Assembly: GCA_028282005.1 (NCBI GenBank)
Contig: JANQIV010000268.1
Location: 1 to 39,434 of the forward strand
From: Melioribacteraceae bacterium
Lineage (GTDB): Bacteria; Bacteroidota; Ignavibacteria; Ignavibacteriales; Melioribacteraceae
DNA length: 39,434 bases
Reading direction: 5' to 3'
Of the stretch, positions 11,875 to 20,977 are shown one piece after another. The notes below the pieces were generated by a model. That model worked only from the letters and a program-made list of their open reading frames with translations. It did no database searches and was not told the origin of the DNA. The first letter of the stretch is position 1; each line of letters starts with the position of its first letter. Both the position numbers and the translations under genes were made by a program.

Positions 11875-12507
11875 TTATCTTGTTCTTTTTTCTACTGTTA
11901 CTTCTTCCATTACAACATCTTTCACAGGCTTATCAAAAGGTTTTGTGGTAGGTACTTTTCCAATTGATTCTAAAACATCCATTCCGCTAATTATTTTTCC
12001 GAAAACTGAGTGCTTTCCGTTTAACCATGGAGTTGCAGCTAAAGTAATAAAAAACTGGCTACCGTTAGTATTTGGGCCGGCATTAGCCATTGATAAAATT
12101 CCGGGGCCACTGTGAGTCGCATTGTTACTGAATTCATCATTAAACGTTCCGCCAAAATAACTATCACCACCACTTCCCGTTCCGGTCGGATCACCGCCTT
12201 GTATCATAAAGCCATCAATAACTCTATGGAAAGTAACTCCGTTGTAATAATCTTTTTTTATTAATCCACAAAAGTTTTCAACTGTTTTTGGAGCTTCTTT
12301 CGGGAATAATTCTAATTCCATTTTTCCTTGATTGGTTTGAATAGTAGCCACCAAATATTCATTTTCGTTTAGATTTAATAGTTCTTTCAATACGTCCTCT
12401 TCTTTGTTTGTTTCAACTGTTTCTGTTTGTTTTTTTTCTTCTTCCTTTTTATCACCGCATGCAAAAAAAGCAAAAGCGAGAGTAAAAATTAGAACATATT
12501 TAAGCAT
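11875..12507 (-). CDS. Cyclophilin-type peptidyl-prolyl isomerase lipoprotein
   Basis: This is a 210-residue protein. Residues 1-17 form a lipoprotein signal peptide ending FAFFAC, with Cys17 as the lipidation site, then a charged Lys/Glu linker (18-45). The rest is a single cyclophilin domain with [20 protein letters not shown] and [20 protein letters not shown], including the catalytic Arg-Phe environment and the conserved Trp. It should catalyse proline isomerisation of folding proteins in the periplasm or at a membrane. AGGAG lies 5 bases before the ATG. It is the first gene of the unit that continues into the NSS transporter. Confidence 0.94.
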   Translation of the reverse strand: MLKYVLIFTLAFAFFACGDKKEEEKKQTETVETNKEEDVLKELLNLNENEYLVATIQTNQGKMELELFPKEAPKTVENFCGLIKKDYYNGVTFHRVIDGFMIQGGDPTGTGSGGDSYFGGTFNDEFSNNATHSGPGILSMANAGPNTNGSQFFITLAATPWLNGKHSVFGKIISGMDVLESIGKVPTTKPFDKPVKDVVMEEVTVEKRTR

Positions 12508-12550
12508 TATAACTCCTGCCGTTTAATATAAATTTAATTGGGAATTATTT

Positions 12551-12558
12551 CAAAGATA
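12551..12558 (-). promoter_or_regulatory. Possible Bacteroidota-type -7 element for the cyclophilin unit
   Basis: The minus strand reads TATCTTTG, an exact match to the TAnnTTTG -7 element described for Bacteroidota, about 44 bases before the cyclophilin ATG. A good -33 element is not evident, so confidence is low. Confidence 0.25.
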
Positions 12559-12643
12559 GTAATTATTTATAAAATAATTATTTTTTTTCAATTATAGATG
12601 TTATTTTGATTCCGGGAAAATTCAATTCAATAAAAATTCTGTT

Positions 12644-13189
12644 TTGAGCAAAAAAAACCGAACAAAAAAATCCGAGAAAGAAAAAGTTAAAAAACAAGAG
12701 AGCATTGTTTACAAGCTTGTTCTTCGCAATTTGATTTCTTTAGCTGTATTAGCTTTAGTAATCTACTTGTTGTATTCAAATGTACCAGGCTACAATTGGC
12801 TGTGGAACGGATTAATAAAAGGTAATTTAGAAACTATTAGAACATACCCGGATTTAACTAGAGATATAAAATTTGAATATAAAGAAAATCCGGATGCCGG
12901 ATATGTAAACTTTATTAAGAACAATACCAGTGATACTTCATCAATTGTTTTTCCACCGAGGAATTTACTTATAAATAATGAAAAAGGATTTAAGAGATTG
13001 CACACTAAAGCTTGGATAACTTATACACTATATCCAAGGCGAGTTGAATATTACAATGAGCTCCCGGATACAAATGACTTGGAAAGCTTTGATTTTATAG
13101 CTGTATTTAATTATTGGGGATATGACAAAGTTTCGTATCCAACAAATAGAGCAAATGAATACTACTTAATTCCGACTAAAGCAAAATAA
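12644..13189 (+). CDS. Single-pass membrane protein of unknown function in glycosyltransferase cluster
   Basis: This is a 181-residue protein. A very basic N-terminus (residues 2-20, mostly Lys, Arg, Asn, Glu) is followed by one membrane helix at about 27-46 (LVLRNLISLAVLALVIYLLY) and an extracytoplasmic domain rich in Tyr and Asn. That domain ends NYWGYDKVSYPTNRANEYYL. The best start is TTG at 12644; there is no internal Met to use instead, so the exact start is uncertain. The stop is 3 bases before the next start, indicating translational coupling with the GT-C protein. The family is not recognised. Location suggests an accessory part of the glycosylation module. Confidence 0.75.
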   Translation: MSKKNRTKKSEKEKVKKQESIVYKLVLRNLISLAVLALVIYLLYSNVPGYNWLWNGLIKGNLETIRTYPDLTRDIKFEYKENPDAGYVNFIKNNTSDTSSIVFPPRNLLINNEKGFKRLHTKAWITYTLYPRRVEYYNELPDTNDLESFDFIAVFNYWGYDKVSYPTNRANEYYLIPTKAK

Positions 13190-13192
13190 TTT

Positions 13193-14581
13193 ATGTTTAC
13201 AATTAGTTTAATAGTCTTCTTTTTATTAGGGTTATCTGTCGTTAACCTTATCTCAAAAGATTTTTCAATTGGTGAAAAATTTGGTTATTCACTTTTAATC
13301 GGAATACCCATCAATACTTTTTTTATAATGGTTCTGTCCTTAGTTGGTGTAAAAGTAACTGCTGTTACTCTATTGATAATTTCTATTGTTTTAATAATTC
13401 TGTTAAATATCAAAAATGTAAACTGGATTACCGAATCAATTAGTGATGCAAAAAAAATAAATCTCTCAAAAATAAATTTCAAAAACTATCATCTTGTTTG
13501 GCTTTCGCTTTTGTTGATTACAGCTTACATAACCTATGGGATAAGTGCTAAAAATTTATACTGGCCAACTTTTGCGTTTGATAGTGTTGCCGGCTACGAT
13601 TTGATGGGTAAAGTAATAGCTGCTGAAGGATCGGTTTTCAACAGCCTATTTAATGAATCCGGGAAAGCGGTTGCGGGTTCAGCGCATAGAATTATTTATC
13701 CACCAAATATGGCGGGAAGTTTTGCAATTGCTTATATGAACGGACTTGAACTTCCCAAAATAATGATTACGATATTTTTTGTTTTCTTTTTGATTTCCCT
13801 CTACTTTTTATCGAAAAAATATAACACTAAAACCGGTGCTGCAATTATTGTTTTTCTAACAATCATAACACCTGAGATGACTTCCCACGCAGCATTATCT
13901 CTCATAAATTTACCTCAGGCAGTATTTGTCGGTTTGGGCTATATTGCAGTGTGGCTTTGGATTTCAAACAACGACAGAAAATATTTAATACTATCGGCAG
14001 TATTTCTTGCAATTAATGTTTGGACCCGCTCGGATGGAATAGTGTTCAATTTTGTTGCCGGACTAGCTGTTCTCTATTTTTGCGTAAAACAAAAAACTTA
14101 CAAAGATTTGGTAATATTCAGCTCCCTTGTTTTATTTCCATTTGTTGCATGGTACGGCTTTATGGCAGTCTATAACATTAAAGCTGCAGTTGAAAATCAA
14201 CAATTATTAGTTACTCATTTATTCTGGGATCCTGAAAAATTAAGATCACTTTGGGGTAGTGTTAAGTTTGTTCTTTCAAGCATGAATTATTACGGAGCTA
14301 TTCTTTATATTTTCTTTGGCGCTGTTGCAATTAACTTATACAACATTTATAAAAAAGAACAATTGCCGCTTCTTTTTTTGATAACTTTTTCGTGGCTTAC
14401 TTTCACTCTTTTCTATTATCAAATTGATTATTCATGGGATTCGATGCAGAACGTAATCAGTTATTCTTATAAAAGAGCTTTTTTCTGTTTTGTACCAATG
14501 CTAGCTTTCTACATTGCTTCCAACAAAATCTCATTAAATCTGCTGAATAAGTTTGAAGACTTCGTAACCGGCAAGAGTTAA
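13193..14581 (+). CDS. GT-C type membrane glycosyltransferase-like protein
   Basis: This 462-residue protein has roughly 10-12 hydrophobic helices. After the third or fourth helix comes a longer loop with FAFDSVAGYDLMGKVIAAEG (around residues 126-145), whose acidic residues sit where GT-C enzymes keep their catalytic Asp/Glu. Such enzymes transfer sugars from polyprenyl-phosphate donors on the outer face of the membrane. The adjacent GT2 gene is of the type that makes such donors, which supports the reading. Acceptor and sugar are unknown. The C-terminal region is also membranous. No close named family was recognised. Confidence 0.75.
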   Translation: MFTISLIVFFLLGLSVVNLISKDFSIGEKFGYSLLIGIPINTFFIMVLSLVGVKVTAVTLLIISIVLIILLNIKNVNWITESISDAKKINLSKINFKNYHLVWLSLLLITAYITYGISAKNLYWPTFAFDSVAGYDLMGKVIAAEGSVFNSLFNESGKAVAGSAHRIIYPPNMAGSFAIAYMNGLELPKIMITIFFVFFLISLYFLSKKYNTKTGAAIIVFLTIITPEMTSHAALSLINLPQAVFVGLGYIAVWLWISNNDRKYLILSAVFLAINVWTRSDGIVFNFVAGLAVLYFCVKQKTYKDLVIFSSLVLFPFVAWYGFMAVYNIKAAVENQQLLVTHLFWDPEKLRSLWGSVKFVLSSMNYYGAILYIFFGAVAINLYNIYKKEQLPLLFLITFSWLTFTLFYYQIDYSWDSMQNVISYSYKRAFFCFVPMLAFYIASNKISLNLLNKFEDFVTGKS

Positions 14582-14590
14582 ATCTATTAA

Positions 14591-15337
14591 ATGAAATTAT
14601 CAATCGTAATTCCCGTATACAACGAAGAAAAATCAATTCAGAATTTACTGCAAAAAATTTGTGACCTAAAATTAGTAAATGAATTTAAAAAAGAAATTTT
14701 AGTTGTTAATGATTGTTCAAAAGATTCAACTGAAGAGAAGATTTTTGATTTCATGAAAAGTGATGATGGGAAAGCGATAAAATATTATAAACATGAAGTG
14801 AACAAGGGCAAAGGCGGTGGTGTAAAAACGGGGATTAAAAATGCTACCGGTGATTTAATTATTGTTCAGGATGCTGACTTAGAATACGACCCAAATGATA
14901 TAAATCCAATAATCGAAAAATTCAATGATGAATCTGTAAAAGTAGTATATGGCTCTCGCACTGCAAAAGAAAGAGAGTTAAATAGAAGTGCTTTACTTAA
15001 AGGCAAACATCCTGATGCTTATCTTTTGGCTTACATCGGAAATGAAATTATAACCGGATTAATCAATTTACTTCACGGAAAAAGATACACCGATATTTTT
15101 ACTTGTTATAAGTGTTTCAGAGCTGACTTTATAAAACCAATTCAAATTGATAATGACGATTTTGATTGGGAGCCTGAACTAACGGTAAAGTTTGCAAAAG
15201 CAAATGTTGTAATTTATGAAGTACCAATTTCCTACCATCCACGAAGGACAAAAGAAGGTAAAAAAATTAATTGGAAAGATGGTGTAAAAGCCATCATCTG
15301 CATTTTGAAATATACAATCGGAAATTTTAAGCTGTAA
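14591..15337 (+). CDS. GT2 glycosyltransferase, DPM1/polyprenyl-phosphate sugar synthase-like
   Basis: This 248-residue GT-A fold enzyme has LSIVIPVYNEEKSIQNLLQK at the N-terminus, the nucleotide-binding DCSKDST, the metal-binding DADLEYDP (around residues 94-101), VVYGSR and a later FTCYKCFRADF. It has no membrane helices, matching the catalytic domain of dolichol-phosphate mannose synthase. It probably charges undecaprenyl phosphate with a sugar for the GT-C enzyme encoded 9 bases upstream. Its last 11 bases overlap the end of uppP, which runs in the opposite direction and recycles the same lipid carrier. Donor and sugar identity are not readable. Confidence 0.9.
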   Translation: MKLSIVIPVYNEEKSIQNLLQKICDLKLVNEFKKEILVVNDCSKDSTEEKIFDFMKSDDGKAIKYYKHEVNKGKGGGVKTGIKNATGDLIIVQDADLEYDPNDINPIIEKFNDESVKVVYGSRTAKERELNRSALLKGKHPDAYLLAYIGNEIITGLINLLHGKRYTDIFTCYKCFRADFIKPIQIDNDDFDWEPELTVKFAKANVVIYEVPISYHPRRTKEGKKINWKDGVKAIICILKYTIGNFKL

Positions 15338-16175
15338 TTATACCGAACTGCAATAGCCCGATAATTATAAGTCCAATAGCAATTCTATAAAAAACAAAAA
15401 CTAAAGTAGAATGCTTCTTTAAAAACCTTAAGAGAAACTCTATTGTTAAATATCCGCTAATTGCAGCAGTAATTGTGGCAATTATCAATTTTAGAATTCC
15501 ATCAGCATCAATGTACTCCAACGCTTCAAATAATTCCAAAAGGCCGCTACCGGCAATGGCAGGTACACTAAGCAAAAATGAGAATCTTGCTGCTGTTTCC
15601 CTTTTCAATCCGAGAAATAATCCGGCAGTTATAGTTGTACCTGATCTCGAAGAACCCGGTATTAAAGCAAATGACTGAGCTATCCCGATCAATAATGAAT
15701 CAAGCCAGGTAATTTCCTTTAAGTCTTTTTTGAACTTTCCAACCATCTCAGCAAGTGACAAAATAATTCCAAGTGCAATTAAACTTGAGGCAATTAAATA
15801 TAAATTTTTTGTTAGTGCTCCTTCAATCACATCTTTAAAACCTAAGCCAATAATTACAACAGGAATGGTACCTAGAATAATATACCAACCAAGCTTTGAA
15901 TTTTCACTCTGGGCTTTAAATCCTTTTCTATCAAAAAGATTATCTCTAAAAAAATCTGTAATTATATTTATTATATCTTTATAAAAGTATGTTAAGATAG
16001 CAACCAAAGTTCCAATTTGAACAATAGCTATAAATGCTGTCCATCTTTCAGGGTTTTCTTCAGAAATTAATCCGAGTAATTTTCCGACAACTGTTAAATG
16101 GCCGGTACTACTTATTGGTAAAAATTCGGTTAAACCTTGTATTATGCCTAAGAGAATGGCTTCAATATAGCTCAT
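15327..16175 (-). CDS. uppP: Undecaprenyl-diphosphatase UppP (BacA)
   Basis: This 282-residue polytopic protein has both active-site signatures of the family: GLTEFLPISSTGHL (about residues 14-27) and IPGSSRSGTTITAGL (about 170-186), with the conserved Glu, Ser and Arg. It converts undecaprenyl diphosphate to the monophosphate at the inner membrane, regenerating the carrier for peptidoglycan and surface sugars. It also lowers bacitracin sensitivity. It is the last gene of the minus-strand run and starts 9 bases after the stop of the barrel-protein gene. Confidence 0.97.
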   Translation of the reverse strand: MSYIEAILLGIIQGLTEFLPISSTGHLTVVGKLLGLISEENPERWTAFIAIVQIGTLVAILTYFYKDIINIITDFFRDNLFDRKGFKAQSENSKLGWYIILGTIPVVIIGLGFKDVIEGALTKNLYLIASSLIALGIILSLAEMVGKFKKDLKEITWLDSLLIGIAQSFALIPGSSRSGTTITAGLFLGLKRETAARFSFLLSVPAIAGSGLLELFEALEYIDADGILKLIIATITAAISGYLTIEFLLRFLKKHSTLVFVFYRIAIGLIIIGLLQFGIITA

Positions 16176-16184
16176 GAAAATTTC

Positions 16185-16820
16185 CTAAAATATGTAAGTT
16201 ACACCAAGCTTCAATCCAATTGAAAACGAGTTGGCACTTACTGATTCATGTAATGAATTATTAACTATTTTTGCACCGTTATCTTCGGGCTCGCCAGGTG
16301 CATCATAACGAATTTCGACAACAATGTTTGCATGAAAGTTACCGCCCAACAAAGTATTTCCAACTGCTTTGGCAACAGCACCCACGCCTGTCGACGAATA
16401 ATCTATTTCGGTTGGGGAAAGTTTTTCAGTCACACTCGAAATTCTTGGTCCTGCACCAGCTCCAAATTTAAAGTTATAACCTTCACCTCTCAAAACATAA
16501 TAACCAATTAAAGACGGCTTGTGGTTCAACATTGAAAACTCGTATTGTCCAATGCTAAATACAGAATTAGTGAACGACCACAAAGCAAAATCATATTCAA
16601 TTGCTAGCTGATAGCTTTCAGAAACATCAAAAGCTGCTTCAATATAAAAATCAATCTGAGGATTAAATGAAGATAATCCATCTCCACCAACGGCAAAATT
16701 GCCGTTTATGTAATCAGTTAATTTGGAATTGTTAAAATAGCTTATCCCCATTCCACCGGAGATCTGCTGTGCATTAGAAATAAAAATTAAAGCAAAAAAA
16801 ACTACTATTAATTTTTTCAT
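16185..16820 (-). CDS. Outer-membrane beta-barrel-like protein
   Basis: This is a 211-residue protein. A signal peptide covers about residues 1-18 (MKKLIVVFFALIFISNAQ). The remainder is rich in Gly, aromatic residues and alternating polar/nonpolar strands, and ends SIGLKLGVTYIF with a terminal Phe, as outer-membrane barrels do. Length fits a barrel of about 8-10 strands. Function is not recognised. Its ATG overlaps the stop of the upstream membrane-protein gene by 4 bases. Confidence 0.75.
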   Translation of the reverse strand: MKKLIVVFFALIFISNAQQISGGMGISYFNNSKLTDYINGNFAVGGDGLSSFNPQIDFYIEAAFDVSESYQLAIEYDFALWSFTNSVFSIGQYEFSMLNHKPSLIGYYVLRGEGYNFKFGAGAGPRISSVTEKLSPTEIDYSSTGVGAVAKAVGNTLLGGNFHANIVVEIRYDAPGEPEDNGAKIVNNSLHESVSANSFSIGLKLGVTYIF

Positions 16821-17893
16821 TTTTCATCCGCGTTAAAATTGAATTTGAACACACTGAAGATATTCTCTTTTTCGCCGCCGCTTAATGAATTTCTTTTATT
16901 GATATAATAAATGGAAATGACTGTGGAAAGTATAAAAATTATATAAGTTAAAAGGTGCGTTAATATAGCGTATGCAGAACTTATGTCATTATCAAAATTA
17001 AATATAGTCGTAAGTACCATTATCGAAATAAAATGATATGATCCCGTTCCACCAGGTGTTGGAATTACTACTCCAAAAGCACCAATTGTCATAAATATCC
17101 AAGCCATTCCAAAAGTAATATCCTTCATACTGTCCATCTTCATCATAAAGAAACCAGCATAGGAATTAAGTCCGTAGACAATCATAACTAATGCCGATAA
17201 GAAAACTATAATGAAAAAATCTTTTTTGCTTTTTACTGTGTTAAAGCCATCAATAAGCATATGAAAAATATATGCTAATTTTTCTGCAGCTTTATGAGAA
17301 ACTTTCCCAACATATTTTAGAATTAAGTTGTAGAACCGGTCTTTCAACACAACTACAAAATAAAGGAATAGTATTAATACAATAATAGCAGCAAAACCAA
17401 TGTAGAGGCTGGGTTTTAACCATGCTATCTCTTCGTACAAATCACCCGAATAGATTAAACCGCTTACAATTACAGAAAATGCTAATGCGATTACATCAAT
17501 AATTCTTTCAACAACTACAGTTCCCACCATAGAAGATCGCGAAATTTTCTCCCATCTACCGAGAAAAAGTGCTTTGTATAGTTCTCCCATTCTTGGGATT
17601 ACACAGTTTATGCCGTATCCAACCATTGTTGCGCCATAAAGATTCACAATGGAGGAGTCCGGCTTAACAGACCTAATTAAAACTTTCCAACGATAAGCTC
17701 TAACAAGTGGGGCAAATAAAAAAATAATTATAAAAATGATTGTCCATGCTAACGAAGCCTCAGTTATTAAATAAAACGCTTCGTTTAAATCAACATCTTT
17801 AAATGCGAGATAAAGAAAAACTGCAGTCAAAGCAATAGATATTAAATATCCTGTTACTTTTTTAGGATCAACACCCTTTTTATCTGAAGTCAA
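16817..17893 (-). CDS. Lysylphosphatidylglycerol-synthase-type membrane protein (UPF0104)
   Basis: This 358-residue protein has about 8 membrane helices and no catalytic aminoacyl-transferase domain. Family landmarks are PLVRAYRWKVLIRSVKP, GYGINCVIPRMGELYKALFL and VIPTPGGTGSYHFISIMVLT (the PGGTG motif near residue 285). These match the membrane half of MprF, which moves lipids across the inner membrane; stand-alone versions are common and mostly uncharacterised. It overlaps the lolA-like gene by 14 bases and the barrel-protein gene by 4 bases, so it sits in an envelope-biogenesis unit. A lipid-flipping role is inferred. Confidence 0.87.
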   Translation of the reverse strand: MTSDKKGVDPKKVTGYLISIALTAVFLYLAFKDVDLNEAFYLITEASLAWTIIFIIIFLFAPLVRAYRWKVLIRSVKPDSSIVNLYGATMVGYGINCVIPRMGELYKALFLGRWEKISRSSMVGTVVVERIIDVIALAFSVIVSGLIYSGDLYEEIAWLKPSLYIGFAAIIVLILFLYFVVVLKDRFYNLILKYVGKVSHKAAEKLAYIFHMLIDGFNTVKSKKDFFIIVFLSALVMIVYGLNSYAGFFMMKMDSMKDITFGMAWIFMTIGAFGVVIPTPGGTGSYHFISIMVLTTIFNFDNDISSAYAILTHLLTYIIFILSTVISIYYINKRNSLSGGEKENIFSVFKFNFNADEK

Positions 17894-18482
17894 TTACTTT
17901 ACTATCCTCTGGAATATTAAACTCGAAAAAATCATCCGGCAAATCTTTATTTAACTTATAATTACTAAATTCAAATATTATCTCAGCCTTTGTTAAATCT
18001 ATAATCTTGATCTTGCTTATTAAATTATCTTTAGTCAATGATATAATTGCCTGTTCAAAATTAAGCTCAGTTGAATTGGGAATAAAAATCAACTTATTGA
18101 AATCGTTTTTGTCAATTGATACGTTACATAAATCGGGATACTCAAAAACAATTTTCTTTAATGAAATAATTTCTGAATCTTCACTCCAACTATTTATTAC
18201 AGTCCTATTTTGATTATTGTCATAATTCCAAAGAGTTTGGCCGTCAGACACAATTTTGGTTTTGGATAAATCAATTACAAACTTATTACCCTTTTTGTAA
18301 TAAAATGTTCCGCTGAATGATTGCGAAACATTAAAATTCGGATTGTCGGATGCTTGTTTAAATTCAGCCTGAAAATCAATAATAGTTCGAAATTTATTCT
18401 GCAATTGTTCTACTTTTTCCTCTGCAGATTGAGCATTGATCGTCCCGATAAATATGAAAATAGCAATAATAATTTTCTGCAT
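17880..18482 (-). CDS. LolA-like outer-membrane lipoprotein carrier protein
   Basis: This 200-residue protein has a signal peptide (MQKIIIAIFIFIGTINAQS). The mature part has the LolA pattern: VEQLQNKFRTIIDFQAEFKQ, SFSGTFYYKKGNKFVIDL, KTKIVSDGQTLWNYDNNQNR and later strands that close the half-barrel. LolA ferries lipoproteins through the periplasm to the outer membrane. Its ATG overlaps the final base of ftsK, so the genes are coupled; ftsK-lolA adjacency is also seen in proteobacteria. No LolB or LolCDE genes are in this window. Confidence 0.88.
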   Translation of the reverse strand: MQKIIIAIFIFIGTINAQSAEEKVEQLQNKFRTIIDFQAEFKQASDNPNFNVSQSFSGTFYYKKGNKFVIDLSKTKIVSDGQTLWNYDNNQNRTVINSWSEDSEIISLKKIVFEYPDLCNVSIDKNDFNKLIFIPNSTELNFEQAIISLTKDNLISKIKIIDLTKAEIIFEFSNYKLNKDLPDDFFEFNIPEDSKVIDFR

Positions 18483-20947
18483 TAAAGTGACCTTAAAATA
18501 GTTTCAAGCTGTTCTTCATTTTCAACAATAACTTCGCGGGCTTTACTTCCTTCGGAAGGTCCAACTATGCCAGCCTCTTCAAGTTGGTCTACAATTCTTG
18601 CGGCTCTTGAATAACCAAGTTTTAGACGTCTTTGCAAAAGAGAAACCGAACCTTGTTGATGACGAACAATAACTCTGGCTGCATCTTCAAACATTGGGTC
18701 CAAATCAGCTAAGAAATTACCTTGTGCGCTTTGCTTTTTCTCAAACATTGAAGGCAGCATAAATCGTTTCGCATAACCTTTTTGCGTATAAATGTAGTTA
18801 GTAAGTTTTTCTACTTCTTCTGTGGAAATAAATGCATTTTGAATTCTTATCGGCTTTGGAGCCCCTCCTGGTAGAAAGAGCATATCCCCTCTACCCAATA
18901 ATTGCTCAGCACCTTTCATATCAAGTATTGTTCTTGAATCAATTTTTGTTGCAACCTGATAAGCAACACGGGCACTAAAATTTGCTTTGATTGTTCCCGT
19001 GATAACATTTACGGAAGGCCTTTGTGTTGCAACAATTAAATGGATACCAACCGCACGTGCCAACTGAGCCAACCTTGCAATCGGTTCTTCAACTTCTTTA
19101 CCACTCGTAATCATTAAATCTGCAAGCTCGTCAATTATTACGATTATATATGGCATCTTGAAGTGCTGCATTTTGTCTGTATCTTTTGGTTTGGTCTTTG
19201 GATTTTCAATTTTTTTGTTGTAATCAACAATGTTGCGGACGCCAACTTTTGCAAGCTTATCGTAACGCTTTTCCATTTCGTGTTCAACTGCTTTTAATAC
19301 CAATAACGCGTTCTGTGGATTAGTAATTATTTCTTCTTCCAAATCCGGGGACACAGCAAGGAAATGTTTATTTAATGCTCTATAAAAGGAGAGCTCAATT
19401 TTTTTCGGATCAATAATTACAAATTTAATTTCAGAAGGGTGCTTAGCGAAAATCAAACTTGTGATCATCATATTAATACCAACGCTCTTTCCGGCCCCGG
19501 TTGCGCCGGCTATTAAAAGGTGCGGCATTTTTGCAAGATCCGTAATGTAAGTTTCACCGGAAATAGTTTTTCCAAACGCAAGTGGTAGTTCATCTTTTGA
19601 TGTCTTCAATTTCTTAATAACACTTTTGGCACTCACCATTTCAGCTTCAGCATTTGGAATTTCAACACCTATAGCACTTTTACCCGGAATTGGCGCTATA
19701 ATTCTAATACCTCTGGCAGCAAGTGCTAATGCAATGTCGTTTTCAAGACTAACGATTCTGCTGATCTTTACACCAGGTGCAGGCACAAGTTCGTAAAGAG
19801 TTACAACGGGTCCGGGAGTAACGGATATTTTATCAATGTGAATGTCAAAGAGCGCAAGTTTTTCTTTTAATAATTCGGCATTCCTTTTTAATTCTTCATC
19901 GGAGATTGATACAGTAACACCTTCATAATCTTCCAGCAATTCCAATTGCGGCGATGAATACTCAATACTTTCTTCCCACTGTTCCGGTAAATCTCTTTCT
20001 TCCAAAACATCAACATCAGGCATTTCTGAAACATCAACTTTTTCTCCTTGCTGTTCGGACTCAATATTTATTTCTTCTTCAGAAGCATCAACCTGCTCAT
20101 CTTTGTTAATTATCCTAATTTTAGTTTCATTAATTGGTTCTTCTGCTAGAATTTCCGGAAGTTCTTCTTCAACTGGTTTTTCTTCTTCTATCTTTTCAGT
20201 TTCTTTTTCAATTTTCTCTTCTTCTGGTTCTTCTATTATTTCAAAAGTTTTCTGTTTCGGCTTTTCAACTTCCTCTAGTTTTTCTTCTTTGTCTTTTTTG
20301 GTAAAAACTTCTTTTAAAGTAAGCTCAATAAACTCAGACAATTTCCCGAATTTAATATCAAATGCAATAAAGACTATTATAAATTGGATTGTGAGCAACA
20401 GAATTATGCTACCAATTCCACCTAAAAAAAGAGATAAGCCATTGCCAAACAGTAAACCGATTTTACCGCTAATTTCAGGATGATTTTCAAGAAGCTGATA
20501 TTCAGAAATTAATACACCGAAAAAAGCTGAAGCAATTATTGAAGAAGCAATGGTAAAGTTGGAAAGAAATAGAGGGATTTTAAAGCTATCATTCTTAATA
20601 ATGAAAAAACCCCAAATAAAAACTAGTACCGGAAAAACGATTGAAAAATAACCAATTGTAGAATTAATAAAAAAGTTTGATGTATAAGCCCCAAAAATTC
20701 CTAACCAATTTCTTGTGCTCTCTGCTCTTCTTAAAAACTCTGGTTCATTTGAGAAAAGTTTCTGTAGATCTGTTAACCCCTTTGCCAGATTGGCTAAATC
20801 AAATTTAGAGTACGAAACAATACTTAGAAAAACAAAAACTCCCAATACACAAAGGAACAAACCCAATATCTTGATTTTTTTATCAACAGGAATTATGGGC
20901 GTACTTTCGTTCTTTTTTACTGTTTTCTTTTTTCTTTGTTTAGCCAT
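18482..20947 (-). CDS. ftsK: DNA translocase FtsK/SpoIIIE
   Basis: At 821 residues it has full length. Four or five N-terminal membrane helices (about residues 25-215) are followed by a Glu/Lys-rich linker (about 215-330), the alpha/beta domain and the motor. Walker A GATGAGKSVG is near residue 482 and Walker B VIIDELADLM near 602, followed by the QRPSVNVITGTIKANFSARV sensor region. The C-terminal winged-helix gamma domain (SLLQRRLKLGYSRAARIVDQ) reads DNA orientation sequences. FtsK pumps DNA at the septum and supports dimer resolution by XerCD. The linker is shorter than in E. coli. It is followed directly by the lolA-like gene. Confidence 0.97.
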   Translation of the reverse strand: MAKQRKKKTVKKNESTPIIPVDKKIKILGLFLCVLGVFVFLSIVSYSKFDLANLAKGLTDLQKLFSNEPEFLRRAESTRNWLGIFGAYTSNFFINSTIGYFSIVFPVLVFIWGFFIIKNDSFKIPLFLSNFTIASSIIASAFFGVLISEYQLLENHPEISGKIGLLFGNGLSLFLGGIGSIILLLTIQFIIVFIAFDIKFGKLSEFIELTLKEVFTKKDKEEKLEEVEKPKQKTFEIIEEPEEEKIEKETEKIEEEKPVEEELPEILAEEPINETKIRIINKDEQVDASEEEINIESEQQGEKVDVSEMPDVDVLEERDLPEQWEESIEYSSPQLELLEDYEGVTVSISDEELKRNAELLKEKLALFDIHIDKISVTPGPVVTLYELVPAPGVKISRIVSLENDIALALAARGIRIIAPIPGKSAIGVEIPNAEAEMVSAKSVIKKLKTSKDELPLAFGKTISGETYITDLAKMPHLLIAGATGAGKSVGINMMITSLIFAKHPSEIKFVIIDPKKIELSFYRALNKHFLAVSPDLEEEIITNPQNALLVLKAVEHEMEKRYDKLAKVGVRNIVDYNKKIENPKTKPKDTDKMQHFKMPYIIVIIDELADLMITSGKEVEEPIARLAQLARAVGIHLIVATQRPSVNVITGTIKANFSARVAYQVATKIDSRTILDMKGAEQLLGRGDMLFLPGGAPKPIRIQNAFISTEEVEKLTNYIYTQKGYAKRFMLPSMFEKKQSAQGNFLADLDPMFEDAARVIVRHQQGSVSLLQRRLKLGYSRAARIVDQLEEAGIVGPSEGSKAREVIVENEEQLETILRSL

Positions 20948-20977
20948 CTTGAAATATAAATTAAGAAAATAATTTAT

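Noticed and set aside
12558-12590. A-T palindrome followed by a plus-strand T-run, as a terminator
   Set aside because: The stem contains only A-T pairs and there is no plus-strand gene upstream for it to terminate; it is probably just AT-rich promoter DNA.
20103-20483. Plus-strand open frame of 126 codons rich in Ser and Phe
   Set aside because: It lies opposite the Glu-rich linker of ftsK and reflects that composition.
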